48,509 nucleotides of DNA, taken from contig JACZYG010000017.1 in assembly GCA_022571215.1 (NCBI GenBank), positions 1 through 48,509 of the forward strand. Reading direction: 5' to 3'. The DNA comes from Fidelibacterota bacterium (GTDB lineage Bacteria > Fidelibacterota > SORT01). Under the pieces are notes generated by a model. It saw only the letters and a list, made by a program, of their open reading frames with translations, made no database searches and was not told where the DNA came from. How positions within the stretch are numbered: position 1 is the stretch's first letter; the number at the start of each line of letters is the position of its first letter. Shown here piece after piece: positions 1 to 8,569 of this stretch. The position numbers were made by a program, and so were the translations under genes.

Positions 1-89
1 GGCTGAAGGAAGTACTTGCAGGCGATAAAGTTAGAATAGATATAAAAGTTGAATTCTTATTACAGAGGAGTGATTCAGTCTTATTTTAG
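1..89 (+). CDS. 3' end of a gene cut by the window edge (YceI-like tail?)
   Basis: A reading frame open from the window edge (frame starting at base 3) ends in TAG at 87-89. The last 28 residues include LAGDKVRIDIKVEFLLQ, an alternating hydrophobic/charged strand pattern. It resembles the final beta strand of YceI-like lipid-binding barrels, but too little is visible to assign a family. It runs tail to tail into the minus-strand type IX tail, sharing 9 bases with it. Coding status is inferred from composition only. Confidence 0.35.
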   Translation, partial: LKEVLAGDKVRIDIKVEFLLQRSDSVLF

Positions 90-317
90 GAGTACCATCT
101 TCTTCGTTCGGACAAAATTGCCTGCCCGCAAGACTGATGTCGGGTTGGCTTGGAGGCGGTAGAAATAAATACCCGACGCCAAGTCAGAGGCATCCCATTT
201 CACCGAGTGTTTACCTGCCCCTTTTTCTTCATCTACCAATCGTGCTACCTCTTGACCATTTAGATTGAAGTTAATAAGAGAAATATCAGACCGAGTTTCC
301 AAAGTGTATTCAATAGT
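81..317 (-). pseudogene. Truncated type IX secretion C-terminal sorting domain
   Basis: The minus-strand frame gives TIEYTLETRSDISL..NLNGQEVARLVDEEKGAGKHSVKWDASDLASGIYFYRLQA..NFVRTKKMVLLK and a stop, the complete C-terminal sorting domain of Por/type IX secreted proteins. No cargo protein is attached: upstream the frame runs into the end-like repeat at 317 and meets a stop at 342-344. A TTG at 300-302 could start a short ORF, but that cuts into the first strand of the domain, so it is not a believable start. I read it as the 3' remnant of a secreted-protein gene whose 5' part was lost at the junction with the repeat. Confidence 0.65.
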
Positions 318-359
318 GACCTGCCCCCAGTAATTGGAACACTAGTTATGTTACACATT
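317..359 (+). repeat. IS-end-like repeat, copy 1
   Basis: Begins TGACCTGCCCCCA and ends AGTTATGTTACACATT. The same 43-base unit recurs at 23995-24037 (38 of 43 positions agree by eye) and, inverted and more diverged, at 22638-22680. The TG start followed by a C-rich stretch and a TAATnGG..CA block resembles terminal repeats of IS3-family (IS150-type) elements; this family call is inference. No transposase is attached. The outer end lies exactly where the type IX tail gene is broken. Confidence 0.5.
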
Positions 360-461
360 TATCTTTAAGATTGTACTAAAATCTTCAAAAAGGTCATAAA
401 CATATGAGTTGAAAACTAAAAATGGACTTTAAATGTCTCTGAGTATCAGCAGCTCGACGTT

Positions 462-914
462 TTAGTTTTGATTAGTGGAAGAGGTTCCGTTCCAAAAATT
501 AAATTCGACATTTGCCTGCTGAACGTGACACTGAGTGCAGTTATAGCGAATCCCGGTCACACCATCTTCAACACTTTCCTGTCTATATTCATTTGTGAAA
601 TGAGTTGGGGGAATCTTTGTCGCAATATGATCTTCATCCATCTCTTCTCCCTCTAAATGACAATCAAGACAATCGTTCGATTCTCTGTCTATACTGAAAT
701 CCGCGATAGAATGAGGCACAGAAGGAGGAGCGTTTTCATAAACTCTTTCAAATGGGGTCGTTTCACCCGGCTCTTCTTCGGGATAGCTGTTCATTCCCGG
801 TTCACCCGTCACGAGACCGTCTCCTTCGAATACAACTCTCGGAGGAGTGCTGCACGTTAAAAGAATAGCAAAAGGCAAAAGCAGTAGAATCAATGAAATC
901 TTCGCATAGCTCAT
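462..914 (-). CDS. napB: NapB-type diheme cytochrome c lipoprotein, copy 1
   Basis: Electron-transfer subunit of periplasmic nitrate reductase, 150 aa. Two CxxCH haem sites are visible (C82/C85/H86 and C126/C129/H130). Further histidines at 68 (PPSVPHSI), 96 and 105 (PPTHF) are candidates for the distal haem ligands, as in NapB. The N-terminus is a short hydrophobic segment ending LLTC-S, a lipobox with Cys21, so this copy is probably membrane-anchored, unlike the soluble NapB of proteobacteria. It lies 13 bases downstream of napA on the same strand, with ATG start, so the two are co-transcribed. A second copy at 8117-8554 has the same haem spacing. No NapC, NapD, NapG or NapH is present in the window, so the electron donor is unknown. 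Confidence 0.85.
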   Translation of the reverse strand: MSYAKISLILLLLPFAILLTCSTPPRVVFEGDGLVTGEPGMNSYPEEEPGETTPFERVYENAPPSVPHSIADFSIDRESNDCLDCHLEGEEMDEDHIATKIPPTHFTNEYRQESVEDGVTGIRYNCTQCHVQQANVEFNFWNGTSSTNQN

Positions 915-927
915 ATCAACCTCCCCG

Positions 928-3324
928 TCAGACCTTTTCTATCTTAACAGCGCATTTCTTGAAGTCTGCCTGTTTTGAAATAGGACAATAAGCGTCAAGT
1001 GTGACGTTATTTATCATCACGTCCTCATCAAACCAGGGGACAAAAACCATACCCTCCTGTGGCGTAACTCTGCCGCCGATTTCCGCATGGAGGACTACTT
1101 CACCCCTTCTTGATTTTATCCTGATTTTATCACCGTTCTTAAATCCCGCTTTCTTCGCGTCGTTCGGATGCAGATTTGCTGTTGCATGCGGATACGCCTT
1201 ATACAGAGTTTCCACTCTCCGCGTCATAGTCCCGGAGTGCCAATGTTCCAATACCCTGCCTGTACTCAGCCAGAACGGATATTCTTCGTCAGGCAGCTCC
1301 GGCGGAGGCTCATACGGTCTAAACCATATAGTTGCTTTGTTGTCCTGCTTTTTGTTTCCATAAAACTGCACATCCGTTCCTGCTTCCACGTAGGGATCAT
1401 ATCCTTCTTTAAAACGAATGAGAGTTTCTTTCCCGTCAACTACAGGCCATCTAAGTCCCCTTGAGTTATGGTACACTTCAAACGGCGCAAGATCGTGTGC
1501 ATGTCCGAGCCCGAATTGCCTGTATTCCTCCCAGATAGCCTTTTCCATGTAAAATCCCGCGCTTAGGGTGGCATCTGATACATCATAATCCGAAGGTATA
1601 GGATATTCTGTTGATGAATATTCGAATAATTTACCAAGTCCCAATCTCTTAGCAACCTCTATCAGCTGCCAGAGATCGGATTTCGATTCGCCGGGGGCAT
1701 CAACCATCTTTTTCCAGAAATGTGTTCGCCGTTCCGCGTTCCCGAAGGCTCCCTCTTTTTCCACCCACATCGCGCTGGGCAGCACTACATCGGCAACCTC
1801 CGTTGACCGGGTCGGATACACATCGGAGACTATGATGAATCTATTTTTTTTCAACGCTCCTTTTTTATACCTGTTGAGATTCGGATACGCCTGAAACGGA
1901 TTGGCGGTCATACTCCAGAAAATTTCCACATCCCCCCTATCAAGAGCTCTCATCATCGCAATCGCATGATATGAGGGTTTAGCAGGGATTGTACCCGGTT
2001 CAATATTCCATATCTTTTCGGTCCTGGCTCGATGCTCGGGATTTGCCACGACCATATCCGCAGGTAGGCGATGAGTAAATGTGCCGACTTCGCGGCACGT
2101 TCCGCATGCGCTTGGTTGACCTGTCAGAGAATACGGCTGGTTCCCCGGCTCGCTGATCTTGCCTGTTAACAGATGCAAATTATATATCAAATTATTCATC
2201 CATGTACCGCGGGTGTGTTGATTCACTCCCATCGTCCAGAACGACATAACTTTCGTATTGGGATTTCCATAGATCTCTGCCAACATTTCTAAATCAGATT
2301 TTGATACTCCGCTTATTTTTTCCACGTATTCAGAAGTATATTTCGACACAAATTTCGCATATTCCGCGATACTAATGAGTTCCGCTTCTTCTTTGAATTT
2401 AAAATTGTCTTCAAGACCGTAACCGATATTTTCTTTACCCTTTTTCAGCAGAACGTGTTTTTCTAAAAAGTCTTTATCAATCATATTTTGTTCTATAAGA
2501 ATTTTCGCGATACCGTTGGCTATTGCCAGATCGGATTGAGGATTGAAAAGTATCTCTTTATCGGCAAATTCCGAACTGAGATTTGATATAGTCGTAAGAT
2601 TTATCAGCTTCGCATTTTTATTATTTAAAAGCCTGTCCGTCATCTTCGAATGGAGTATCGGATGCATTTCCGCAACATTGGCTCCCCAAAGGATAAATGC
2701 GTCCGCATGGTTAAAATCTTCATAACTGCCCATCGGCTCATCAATTCCGAAGGTGGTCATAAATCCCGCAACCGCACTTGCCATACAATGCCGCGCATTC
2801 ACTTCCAATGAATTTGAGCGTAATCCGCCTTTCCAGAGTTTCGATGCGGCATATCCTTCCCATATAGTCCATTGCCCGGAGCCGTACATCGCCACCGCTT
2901 GAGGTCCTTTGGTGTCGATAGTTTTCTTGATTTTTTTTGCTATCAGATCAAGCGCTTCATCCCATGTCGCTTCCGACAGCACGCCATCTTTATCAAACTT
3001 GCCGTTTTTCATCCTGATCAGCGGTTTCGTAAGACGATCTTCGCCATACTGTATGAATGGCAGTGAATATCCTTTGGAACACAGAGTTCCCTGATTGACG
3101 GATGATTTCGGATCACCTTTCACAGCCATTATCTTTCCGTTTTCAACACCCACCAGAACAGAACAGCCGGTTCCGCAAAACCTGCAAGGTGCCTTATCCC
3201 ACTTAAGGTCTGTTACCGGGTTACCTGCAAACAGTTCAAATGGATTTAAATATATTGCGCTTCCTGCGGCCACAACAGCGCCGGAACTTTGCCTTAGAAA
3301 TTCTCTTCTTGTAACTTTTTTCAA
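928..3324 (-). CDS. napA: Periplasmic nitrate reductase catalytic subunit, copy 1
   Basis: 798-aa molybdopterin oxidoreductase reducing nitrate to nitrite with electrons from NapB. It starts at TTG behind AGGGGAG. Residues 4-29 are a twin-arginine signal (TRREFL then a hydrophobic stretch), so it is exported folded. Cys47, Cys50, Cys54 and Cys82 form the 4Fe-4S site. Cys180 in NARHCMAS sits where NapA enzymes bind molybdenum. The C-terminal dinucleotide-binding domain ([20 protein letters not shown]) is complete. The length is slightly below the usual ~830 aa. It is first gene of a napA-napB operon and divergent from gltB. Copy 2 has the same length and the same metal ligands. Another nitrate-reductase-like substrate cannot be excluded, but the adjacent NapB supports nitrate. 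Confidence 0.88.
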   Translation of the reverse strand: MKKVTRREFLRQSSGAVVAAGSAIYLNPFELFAGNPVTDLKWDKAPCRFCGTGCSVLVGVENGKIMAVKGDPKSSVNQGTLCSKGYSLPFIQYGEDRLTKPLIRMKNGKFDKDGVLSEATWDEALDLIAKKIKKTIDTKGPQAVAMYGSGQWTIWEGYAASKLWKGGLRSNSLEVNARHCMASAVAGFMTTFGIDEPMGSYEDFNHADAFILWGANVAEMHPILHSKMTDRLLNNKNAKLINLTTISNLSSEFADKEILFNPQSDLAIANGIAKILIEQNMIDKDFLEKHVLLKKGKENIGYGLEDNFKFKEEAELISIAEYAKFVSKYTSEYVEKISGVSKSDLEMLAEIYGNPNTKVMSFWTMGVNQHTRGTWMNNLIYNLHLLTGKISEPGNQPYSLTGQPSACGTCREVGTFTHRLPADMVVANPEHRARTEKIWNIEPGTIPAKPSYHAIAMMRALDRGDVEIFWSMTANPFQAYPNLNRYKKGALKKNRFIIVSDVYPTRSTEVADVVLPSAMWVEKEGAFGNAERRTHFWKKMVDAPGESKSDLWQLIEVAKRLGLGKLFEYSSTEYPIPSDYDVSDATLSAGFYMEKAIWEEYRQFGLGHAHDLAPFEVYHNSRGLRWPVVDGKETLIRFKEGYDPYVEAGTDVQFYGNKKQDNKATIWFRPYEPPPELPDEEYPFWLSTGRVLEHWHSGTMTRRVETLYKAYPHATANLHPNDAKKAGFKNGDKIRIKSRRGEVVLHAEIGGRVTPQEGMVFVPWFDEDVMINNVTLDAYCPISKQADFKKCAVKIEKV

Positions 3325-3345
3325 TTGATTTTCTCCCCTATAACT

Positions 3346-3362
3346 CTAATTCATGGAATTAG
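3346..3362. promoter_or_regulatory. Inverted repeat between napA copy 1 and gltB
   Basis: CTAATTC-ATG-GAATTAG is a perfect 7-base dyad with a 3-base spacer, 22 bases upstream of the napA TTG start. A half-similar CATGAATTAG lies upstream of napA copy 2 near 10994-11003. It could be an operator for either divergent gene; no regulator can be named. Confidence 0.25.
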
Positions 3363-3491
3363 CTTTATACAGATAAAATATACTATTAATCGTTTATCAA
3401 AAGACACTTAACTTTTGAAGAGAGAGTCTATTTACAGCTATTTTGCCTAAAAAACGCATAATAGGACTTGTGATAGCACTATTTAAACATT

Positions 3492-6400
3492 ATGTTTGTA
3501 ATCGGTTTTTATTGGAAAATTGTACAGATGGCAACAAGCAGATCTATTTATCCTTTGTGGGATCAAAGCAAATTCCATGATGCGTGCGGAACAGGTTTTA
3601 TAGCTGAAATTTCCGGCGTTCCAAGTCGCCGAGTCATTGATTTCGCGCTGGAGTCTTTAGAAAAATTAACTCACCGGGGCGCCAGGAGCGCAGACAAGAA
3701 AACGGGTGATGGCTGTGGTATTCTTTCTGATATCCCAAAAGAATTTTTCCGAAAAATTCTGAAAAATGATTTAGGTTGTGACATAACTCCTAAAAAACCC
3801 ATCGCAATTGGAATGATTTTCACGACAAATGATGAAAAATCCATGCTCATTAAATTGTTTAAATCCGGCTCCAAAAAATTTGGATTTGATTATTTAGGCT
3901 ATAGGGAAGTTCCGGTCAATGAAGACGCATTAGGTGATTTTGCGCGAGAAACTTGTCCTCTTGTCATTCAGCTTTTTTTCTGTAGTCCCGAAAATCCTCG
4001 TTTAGAGCTGGAATCTTTGCTCTATCTTATGCGTAAATTTATTGAAAAAAAGATCGCCGGTAAAGGAGCCGCTTCGTATATCTGTTCGCTCTCCGCAAAA
4101 ACTATCGTGTATAAAGGTCTTCTATCCGCTCACCAGCTTCGCAGATTTTATGATGATTTAGATAATCCTGAATATGTGGTAAAAGTAGCTATCTTCCATG
4201 AACGATACTCTACGAACAGTATCTCTAATTGGGCAATGTCTCAGCCCTTCCGGTTTTTAGCCCACAACGGCGAAATAAATACTATTAAAGGCAATCGGCT
4301 ATGGATGCAGGCAAGAGAAGGTGAACTTAAATCGAATTATTGGGGTGATGACCTTGAAGTTCTAAAACCCATAGTTTCCAACGAGGGTAGTGATTCGCTT
4401 ACTCTTGATAATGCGCTTGAGTTTTTAACTCGCAGCGGGCGAAATGTTTTTCACAGCATTATGATGTTGATTCCGGATTATTATGCTCATTCTCGCAATA
4501 TTGAGCAGTCGTTAAAAGATTTTTTCATCTATCATGAAAACTTAATGGAACCATGGGATGGACCGGCCGCTTTAGTGTTCACAGACGGTGATTTCGTGGG
4601 AGCGAAGCTCGACAGGAATGGACTAAGACCGTTAAGATACACGGTTACGAAAGACGGCTTAATTATTATGGCTTCTGAAGCGGGCGTAATTGAGATTGAG
4701 ATCGAGAATTTAGAGTATCACCGTCATATGGCTGCCGGCGAAATTATCTCTGTAGATTTAAACGGTAGTGGAATTGTGGAAAATAACGAGCTTAAAAAAA
4801 GTGTAGCACGGAATTTTCCTTCCTCTGAACTTCTGTCTGATAATGTTAAAATTATCAGTCACGAGGATACTTTCGATGAGTTTAGTCCGTTCGGATTACC
4901 TTCAGGCGGTTTTGATAAACACATTAGGAACGCTTTCGGCTGGGAAAAAGAGGATCTGAGCAGGTATCTTATCCCTATGGCGAAAACCAGTCAAGAACCG
5001 ATAGGCTCAATGGGAGACGATACACCGCCAGCTGTTCTCTCATCAAGAACCCGCCCTTTCTATGACTATTTTAAACACACATTCGCTCAGGTTACTAACC
5101 CTCCGATAGATCCTATCAGGGAGAAGTTTGTGACAAGCCTTTATGAATATCTTGGCAGCGAGGCGAACTTACTTTCTGAAAAACCTTCATTCAACGGGGC
5201 TATCAGGATAGAAAGTCCTATTTTATCACCGCGTGAACTTTCAAGTATCATGGAAAACCACTCCTGGCTTCCCCATATAAAGATATTCAGCCATCTTTCC
5301 ATTGATGGAAATATAAAGAATCAACTTGAAACTATAATGATTCAATGCGAAGAAGCGGTTCATTCCGGGAATATGCTGATATTGTTGAGCGATGAAGGGA
5401 TAACTTCCGAGTTATTACCAATTCCGATGGCTCTGACCGTATCTGCCGTGCATCACCATCTTATTTCCAAAAAGATAAGAAGTAAGGTATCCCTGCTCTG
5501 CCTCTCCGGTGATATAGTGGAGGATCATCATGTTGCTTGTCTTGTCGCGCTCGGAGCAAGCGCGGTCTATCCTTACATGGCTTATGAGCTCATCAGAGAA
5601 GAGTTTTCCAATGACGATTGGACAAAAATGATGGGTAATTACAGGTACGCTCTCGAAAAAGGGCTCCTTAAGATAATGGCAAAATCAGGTATCACTACCC
5701 GAGCCAGTTATCACGGCAGTATGCTCTTACATGGCTTTGGTATGTCTCAGGAACTGTTAGACGATTATTTTCCTTCAATTAAATGTCAAACAGGCGGTAT
5801 AAATTTAGGTCATATTGAAGCGGCAATCCGCGCAAACAATTCGAAGGCATTCTCAACCGAGTCGTCCCGGCTGAAAGAGAGCGGTCGTTTTAATTATCGC
5901 AAGAACGGTGAAAAACATGGGTATAATCCGGCTGTCTTTAAACTAATTCATAAATCGTCTCATGGTGAGCCTGTGGATGATCCTGGTATACCAGCACAGC
6001 CTGTGTATATACGTGATCTTCTTGCGATTAAGAAGAAAACCTCCGTTCCGCTCGAACAAGGAGAGGAAGTTTCTCAAATACTCAAAAGATTCGGAGCCGG
6101 CGCAATATCATTCGGGGCTATCTCCGAAGAAGTTCACCGCACCATAGCGAGAGGATTCAATATGTTCTCGGGAAGAAGCAATACGGGAGAGGGCGGTGAA
6201 CAGCCGGACCGTTATGCCCATTCCAACCCCGATAAATTAGAATCGTGTTACGTAAAACAAATTGCGAGCGGAAGATTCGGAGTAACGCCTGAATATCTCG
6301 CGGCCGCAAATGAGATACAGATAAAGATCTCACAGGGAGCGAAACCGGGAGAAGGTGGTCAACTGCCCGGTCATAAGGTTTCCATGGCGATAGCAGTTAT

Positions 6401-8000
6401 ACGGAATTCTACACCCGGCGTTCCTTTGATTTCACCTCCTCCACATCATGATATTTATAGCATCGAAGATATTGCCCAGCTTATATATGATCTGAAGAAA
6501 GTTAACCCGCGCGCGCCTGTTTCAGTCAAACTCGTTTCACAACCGGGAGTAGGATTGATAGCGTCCGGGGTAATTAAGGGAGGCGCGGATATCGTTCTAA
6601 TTTCCGGACATGATGGCGGAACCGGAGCCAGCCCTCTCGGTTCTATCAAACACTGTGGAATTCCGTGGGAGTTCGGGCTCGCTGAAACACACCAGGTTTT
6701 GACAGCCAACGGACTCCGGGAGAAGGTAACTCTTCGCGTGGACGGGGGATTAAAAAATGCGAGAGACCTGATGATAGCCGCGTGTCTTGGAGCGGAGGAA
6801 TTCGATTTCGGGACGACCACTCTCATAGCTCTCGGCTGCGTAATGGCTCGACAGTGTCATCTGAACACATGTCCTGTGGGCATAGCCACACAATCCGAAT
6901 CGCTGAAAAAGAAGTTCAAGGGTAAACCGGAAAATCTGATTAAATATTACTCAAATCTCGCTGAAGATTTTCGACGCTTACTTACTGAATCCGGATTTTA
7001 CTCGATAGACGACTTAGTGGGAAGAACAGACATTCTTAAATTAAATCCAGATTTCTCGAAGTTGATCGCCGAACGCGGCATAGATCTCAGCGCAATAATC
7101 AATCCTCATGCCGCTAAAGGGTTACCCCTAAAAGGCAAAAAGAAGTATTATACCCCTTCCTCGAAGAGCGATGAACATCTGGACGAAGCGATACTTTCCG
7201 AATCCAGACAAGTCATTATGACTCATGGAAACTTAGTGTTGAGCCGAAGGGTTAGAAATACCGACCGTTCAATTGGAACTCGTCTCGCCGGAGAGCTTTC
7301 ATTTCTTTTTGGAGAAAATGGGTTTAAAGGACATATCCAGCTGCGATTGAAAGGTTTTGCAGGGCAAAGTTTCGGAGCATTTCTCACAGAGGGTCTCGAA
7401 CTGCGCTTAAACGGAGCCGCCAACGATTACGTGGGAAAAGGAATGTCGGGTGGTCTTATCACAATCCGGTTCGATAGAGCTATCAGAGAATCCCACCCTT
7501 CTCAAACTATTATCGGTAATGTCGCCCTCTACGGAGCCACAGGCGGAAAGCTGCTCGTGGCGGGTAAAGCGGGTGAGCGATTCGCTGTGAGAAATAGCGG
7601 AGCGGTCGCTGTTGTCGAGGGAACAGGAAGCAATTGTTGCGAATACATGACGAGAGGAACTGTTTTGGTTCTCGGAGCTGTCGGCAAAAATTTTGGAGCG
7701 GGAATGTCCGGTGGAGAAGCCTATGTCCGGTTTCGTGATGAAGAGTCTTTTGAAAATCTTAACGCTGAATTTGTAAGAGCTGCTGCATTACAGTCAGGTG
7801 ACGAACGCATCGTTCTGAAACTGCTGCGTGACCATCGCCTGCACACCGGCTCTCTCCTCGCGAAAAGTATTATCAAGAATTGGGATGCCGAAAAAACATA
7901 CTTTTATAAAATAATCCCCCTGACAATGGACATTATCAATTTCGACGAAATATACGATCAACAGATTTCAAATAGAATGAGCAGCCTGATGAACGAATAG
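3492..8000 (+). CDS. gltB: Glutamate synthase large (alpha) subunit
   Basis: 1502 aa. Transfers the glutamine amide nitrogen to 2-oxoglutarate to make glutamate. An N-terminal class II glutamine amidotransferase begins at Cys32 (HDACGTGF), the expected N-terminal nucleophile after propeptide removal. A central domain follows, then the FMN-binding synthase domain (GAKPGEGGQLPG, SGHDGGTGASP), then the 3Fe-4S ligands Cys1116, Cys1122 and Cys1127. The C-terminal GXGXG beta-helix has repeated G-x-G-x-G turns. A second in-frame Met at codon 13 (3528) is an alternative start; neither has a clear ribosome binding site. No gltD-like small subunit is nearby, so the electron donor (NADPH via a distant gltD, or ferredoxin) cannot be told. 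It lies between the two napAB operons on the opposite strand. Confidence 0.93.
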   Translation: MFVIGFYWKIVQMATSRSIYPLWDQSKFHDACGTGFIAEISGVPSRRVIDFALESLEKLTHRGARSADKKTGDGCGILSDIPKEFFRKILKNDLGCDITPKKPIAIGMIFTTNDEKSMLIKLFKSGSKKFGFDYLGYREVPVNEDALGDFARETCPLVIQLFFCSPENPRLELESLLYLMRKFIEKKIAGKGAASYICSLSAKTIVYKGLLSAHQLRRFYDDLDNPEYVVKVAIFHERYSTNSISNWAMSQPFRFLAHNGEINTIKGNRLWMQAREGELKSNYWGDDLEVLKPIVSNEGSDSLTLDNALEFLTRSGRNVFHSIMMLIPDYYAHSRNIEQSLKDFFIYHENLMEPWDGPAALVFTDGDFVGAKLDRNGLRPLRYTVTKDGLIIMASEAGVIEIEIENLEYHRHMAAGEIISVDLNGSGIVENNELKKSVARNFPSSELLSDNVKIISHEDTFDEFSPFGLPSGGFDKHIRNAFGWEKEDLSRYLIPMAKTSQEPIGSMGDDTPPAVLSSRTRPFYDYFKHTFAQVTNPPIDPIREKFVTSLYEYLGSEANLLSEKPSFNGAIRIESPILSPRELSSIMENHSWLPHIKIFSHLSIDGNIKNQLETIMIQCEEAVHSGNMLILLSDEGITSELLPIPMALTVSAVHHHLISKKIRSKVSLLCLSGDIVEDHHVACLVALGASAVYPYMAYELIREEFSNDDWTKMMGNYRYALEKGLLKIMAKSGITTRASYHGSMLLHGFGMSQELLDDYFPSIKCQTGGINLGHIEAAIRANNSKAFSTESSRLKESGRFNYRKNGEKHGYNPAVFKLIHKSSHGEPVDDPGIPAQPVYIRDLLAIKKKTSVPLEQGEEVSQILKRFGAGAISFGAISEEVHRTIARGFNMFSGRSNTGEGGEQPDRYAHSNPDKLESCYVKQIASGRFGVTPEYLAAANEIQIKISQGAKPGEGGQLPGHKVSMAIAVIRNSTPGVPLISPPPHHDIYSIEDIAQLIYDLKKVNPRAPVSVKLVSQPGVGLIASGVIKGGADIVLISGHDGGTGASPLGSIKHCGIPWEFGLAETHQVLTANGLREKVTLRVDGGLKNARDLMIAACLGAEEFDFGTTTLIALGCVMARQCHLNTCPVGIATQSESLKKKFKGKPENLIKYYSNLAEDFRRLLTESGFYSIDDLVGRTDILKLNPDFSKLIAERGIDLSAIINPHAAKGLPLKGKKKYYTPSSKSDEHLDEAILSESRQVIMTHGNLVLSRRVRNTDRSIGTRLAGELSFLFGENGFKGHIQLRLKGFAGQSFGAFLTEGLELRLNGAANDYVGKGMSGGLITIRFDRAIRESHPSQTIIGNVALYGATGGKLLVAGKAGERFAVRNSGAVAVVEGTGSNCCEYMTRGTVLVLGAVGKNFGAGMSGGEAYVRFRDEESFENLNAEFVRAAALQSGDERIVLKLLRDHRLHTGSLLAKSIIKNWDAEKTYFYKIIPLTMDIINFDEIYDQQISNRMSSLMNE

Positions 8001-8042
8001 TGTAAGTGCTTTTTTTGCTCTCCCTGACACGCTAATATAACT

Positions 8043-8060
8043 TGTACGCCCGACGTGATT
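8043..8060 (-). repeat. Short match to the tRNA-Arg 3' end
   Basis: GTACGCCCGACGTGATTC matches the 3' acceptor/T-arm end of the tRNA-Arg gene at 24157-24230 in the same orientation, with two mismatches by eye. Nothing further of the tRNA is present. It may be a distal attachment-site scar or chance. Confidence 0.25.
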
Positions 8061-8116
8061 CATCCACCGGTCAAGATGGAAATTACCCGTTATGGTATCC
8101 TATGACCATTTGCAGG

Positions 8117-8554
8117 TTACAAGGACCCGTTCCAAAACTTGAAATCGACTATCGCCTGTTGAACATGGCACTGCGTGCAATTATAACGAATCCCTGTCAC
8201 ACTCTCTTCAACACTCTCCTGTCTATATTCATTGGTGAAATGAGAAGGCGGAATTTTCGTCGCTATATGATCCTCGTCAAACTCCTCTCCGTCCAAATGA
8301 CATTCGAGACAATCGTTGGTCGTTCTGTCTATTGTGAAATCCGAGATAGCGTGAGGAACCGAAGGAGGAGCAATTTCATACGCTCTTTCTATAAGAGCAG
8401 TCTCTCCCGGTTCTTCTTCAGGATAGCTGTTCATCCCCGGCTCTCCTGTCACCAGTCCCTCTCCCTTAAAAACAACTCTCGAAGAAGCGCTGCACGTTAG
8501 CATAATAGAGGCCACTGTTAACAGTAGAATTAGTTTAATCTTTGAATTATTCAT
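8117..8554 (-). CDS. napB: NapB-type diheme cytochrome c lipoprotein, copy 2
   Basis: 145 aa, a close paralogue of the protein at 462-914, with haem motifs at identical residue numbers (DCLECH 82-86, CTQCH 126-130). The N-terminus is again a lipoprotein signal (IMLTC-S, Cys21). It differs from copy 1 mainly in the signal peptide and the extreme C-terminus, where it is shorter. It starts 15 bases after the napA copy 2 stop, so it forms a second napA-napB operon. It is convergent with gltB, about 115 bases from that stop. Confidence 0.85.
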   Translation of the reverse strand: MNNSKIKLILLLTVASIMLTCSASSRVVFKGEGLVTGEPGMNSYPEEEPGETALIERAYEIAPPSVPHAISDFTIDRTTNDCLECHLDGEEFDEDHIATKIPPSHFTNEYRQESVEESVTGIRYNCTQCHVQQAIVDFKFWNGSL

Positions 8555-8569
8555 ATCAAATACCCCCGG

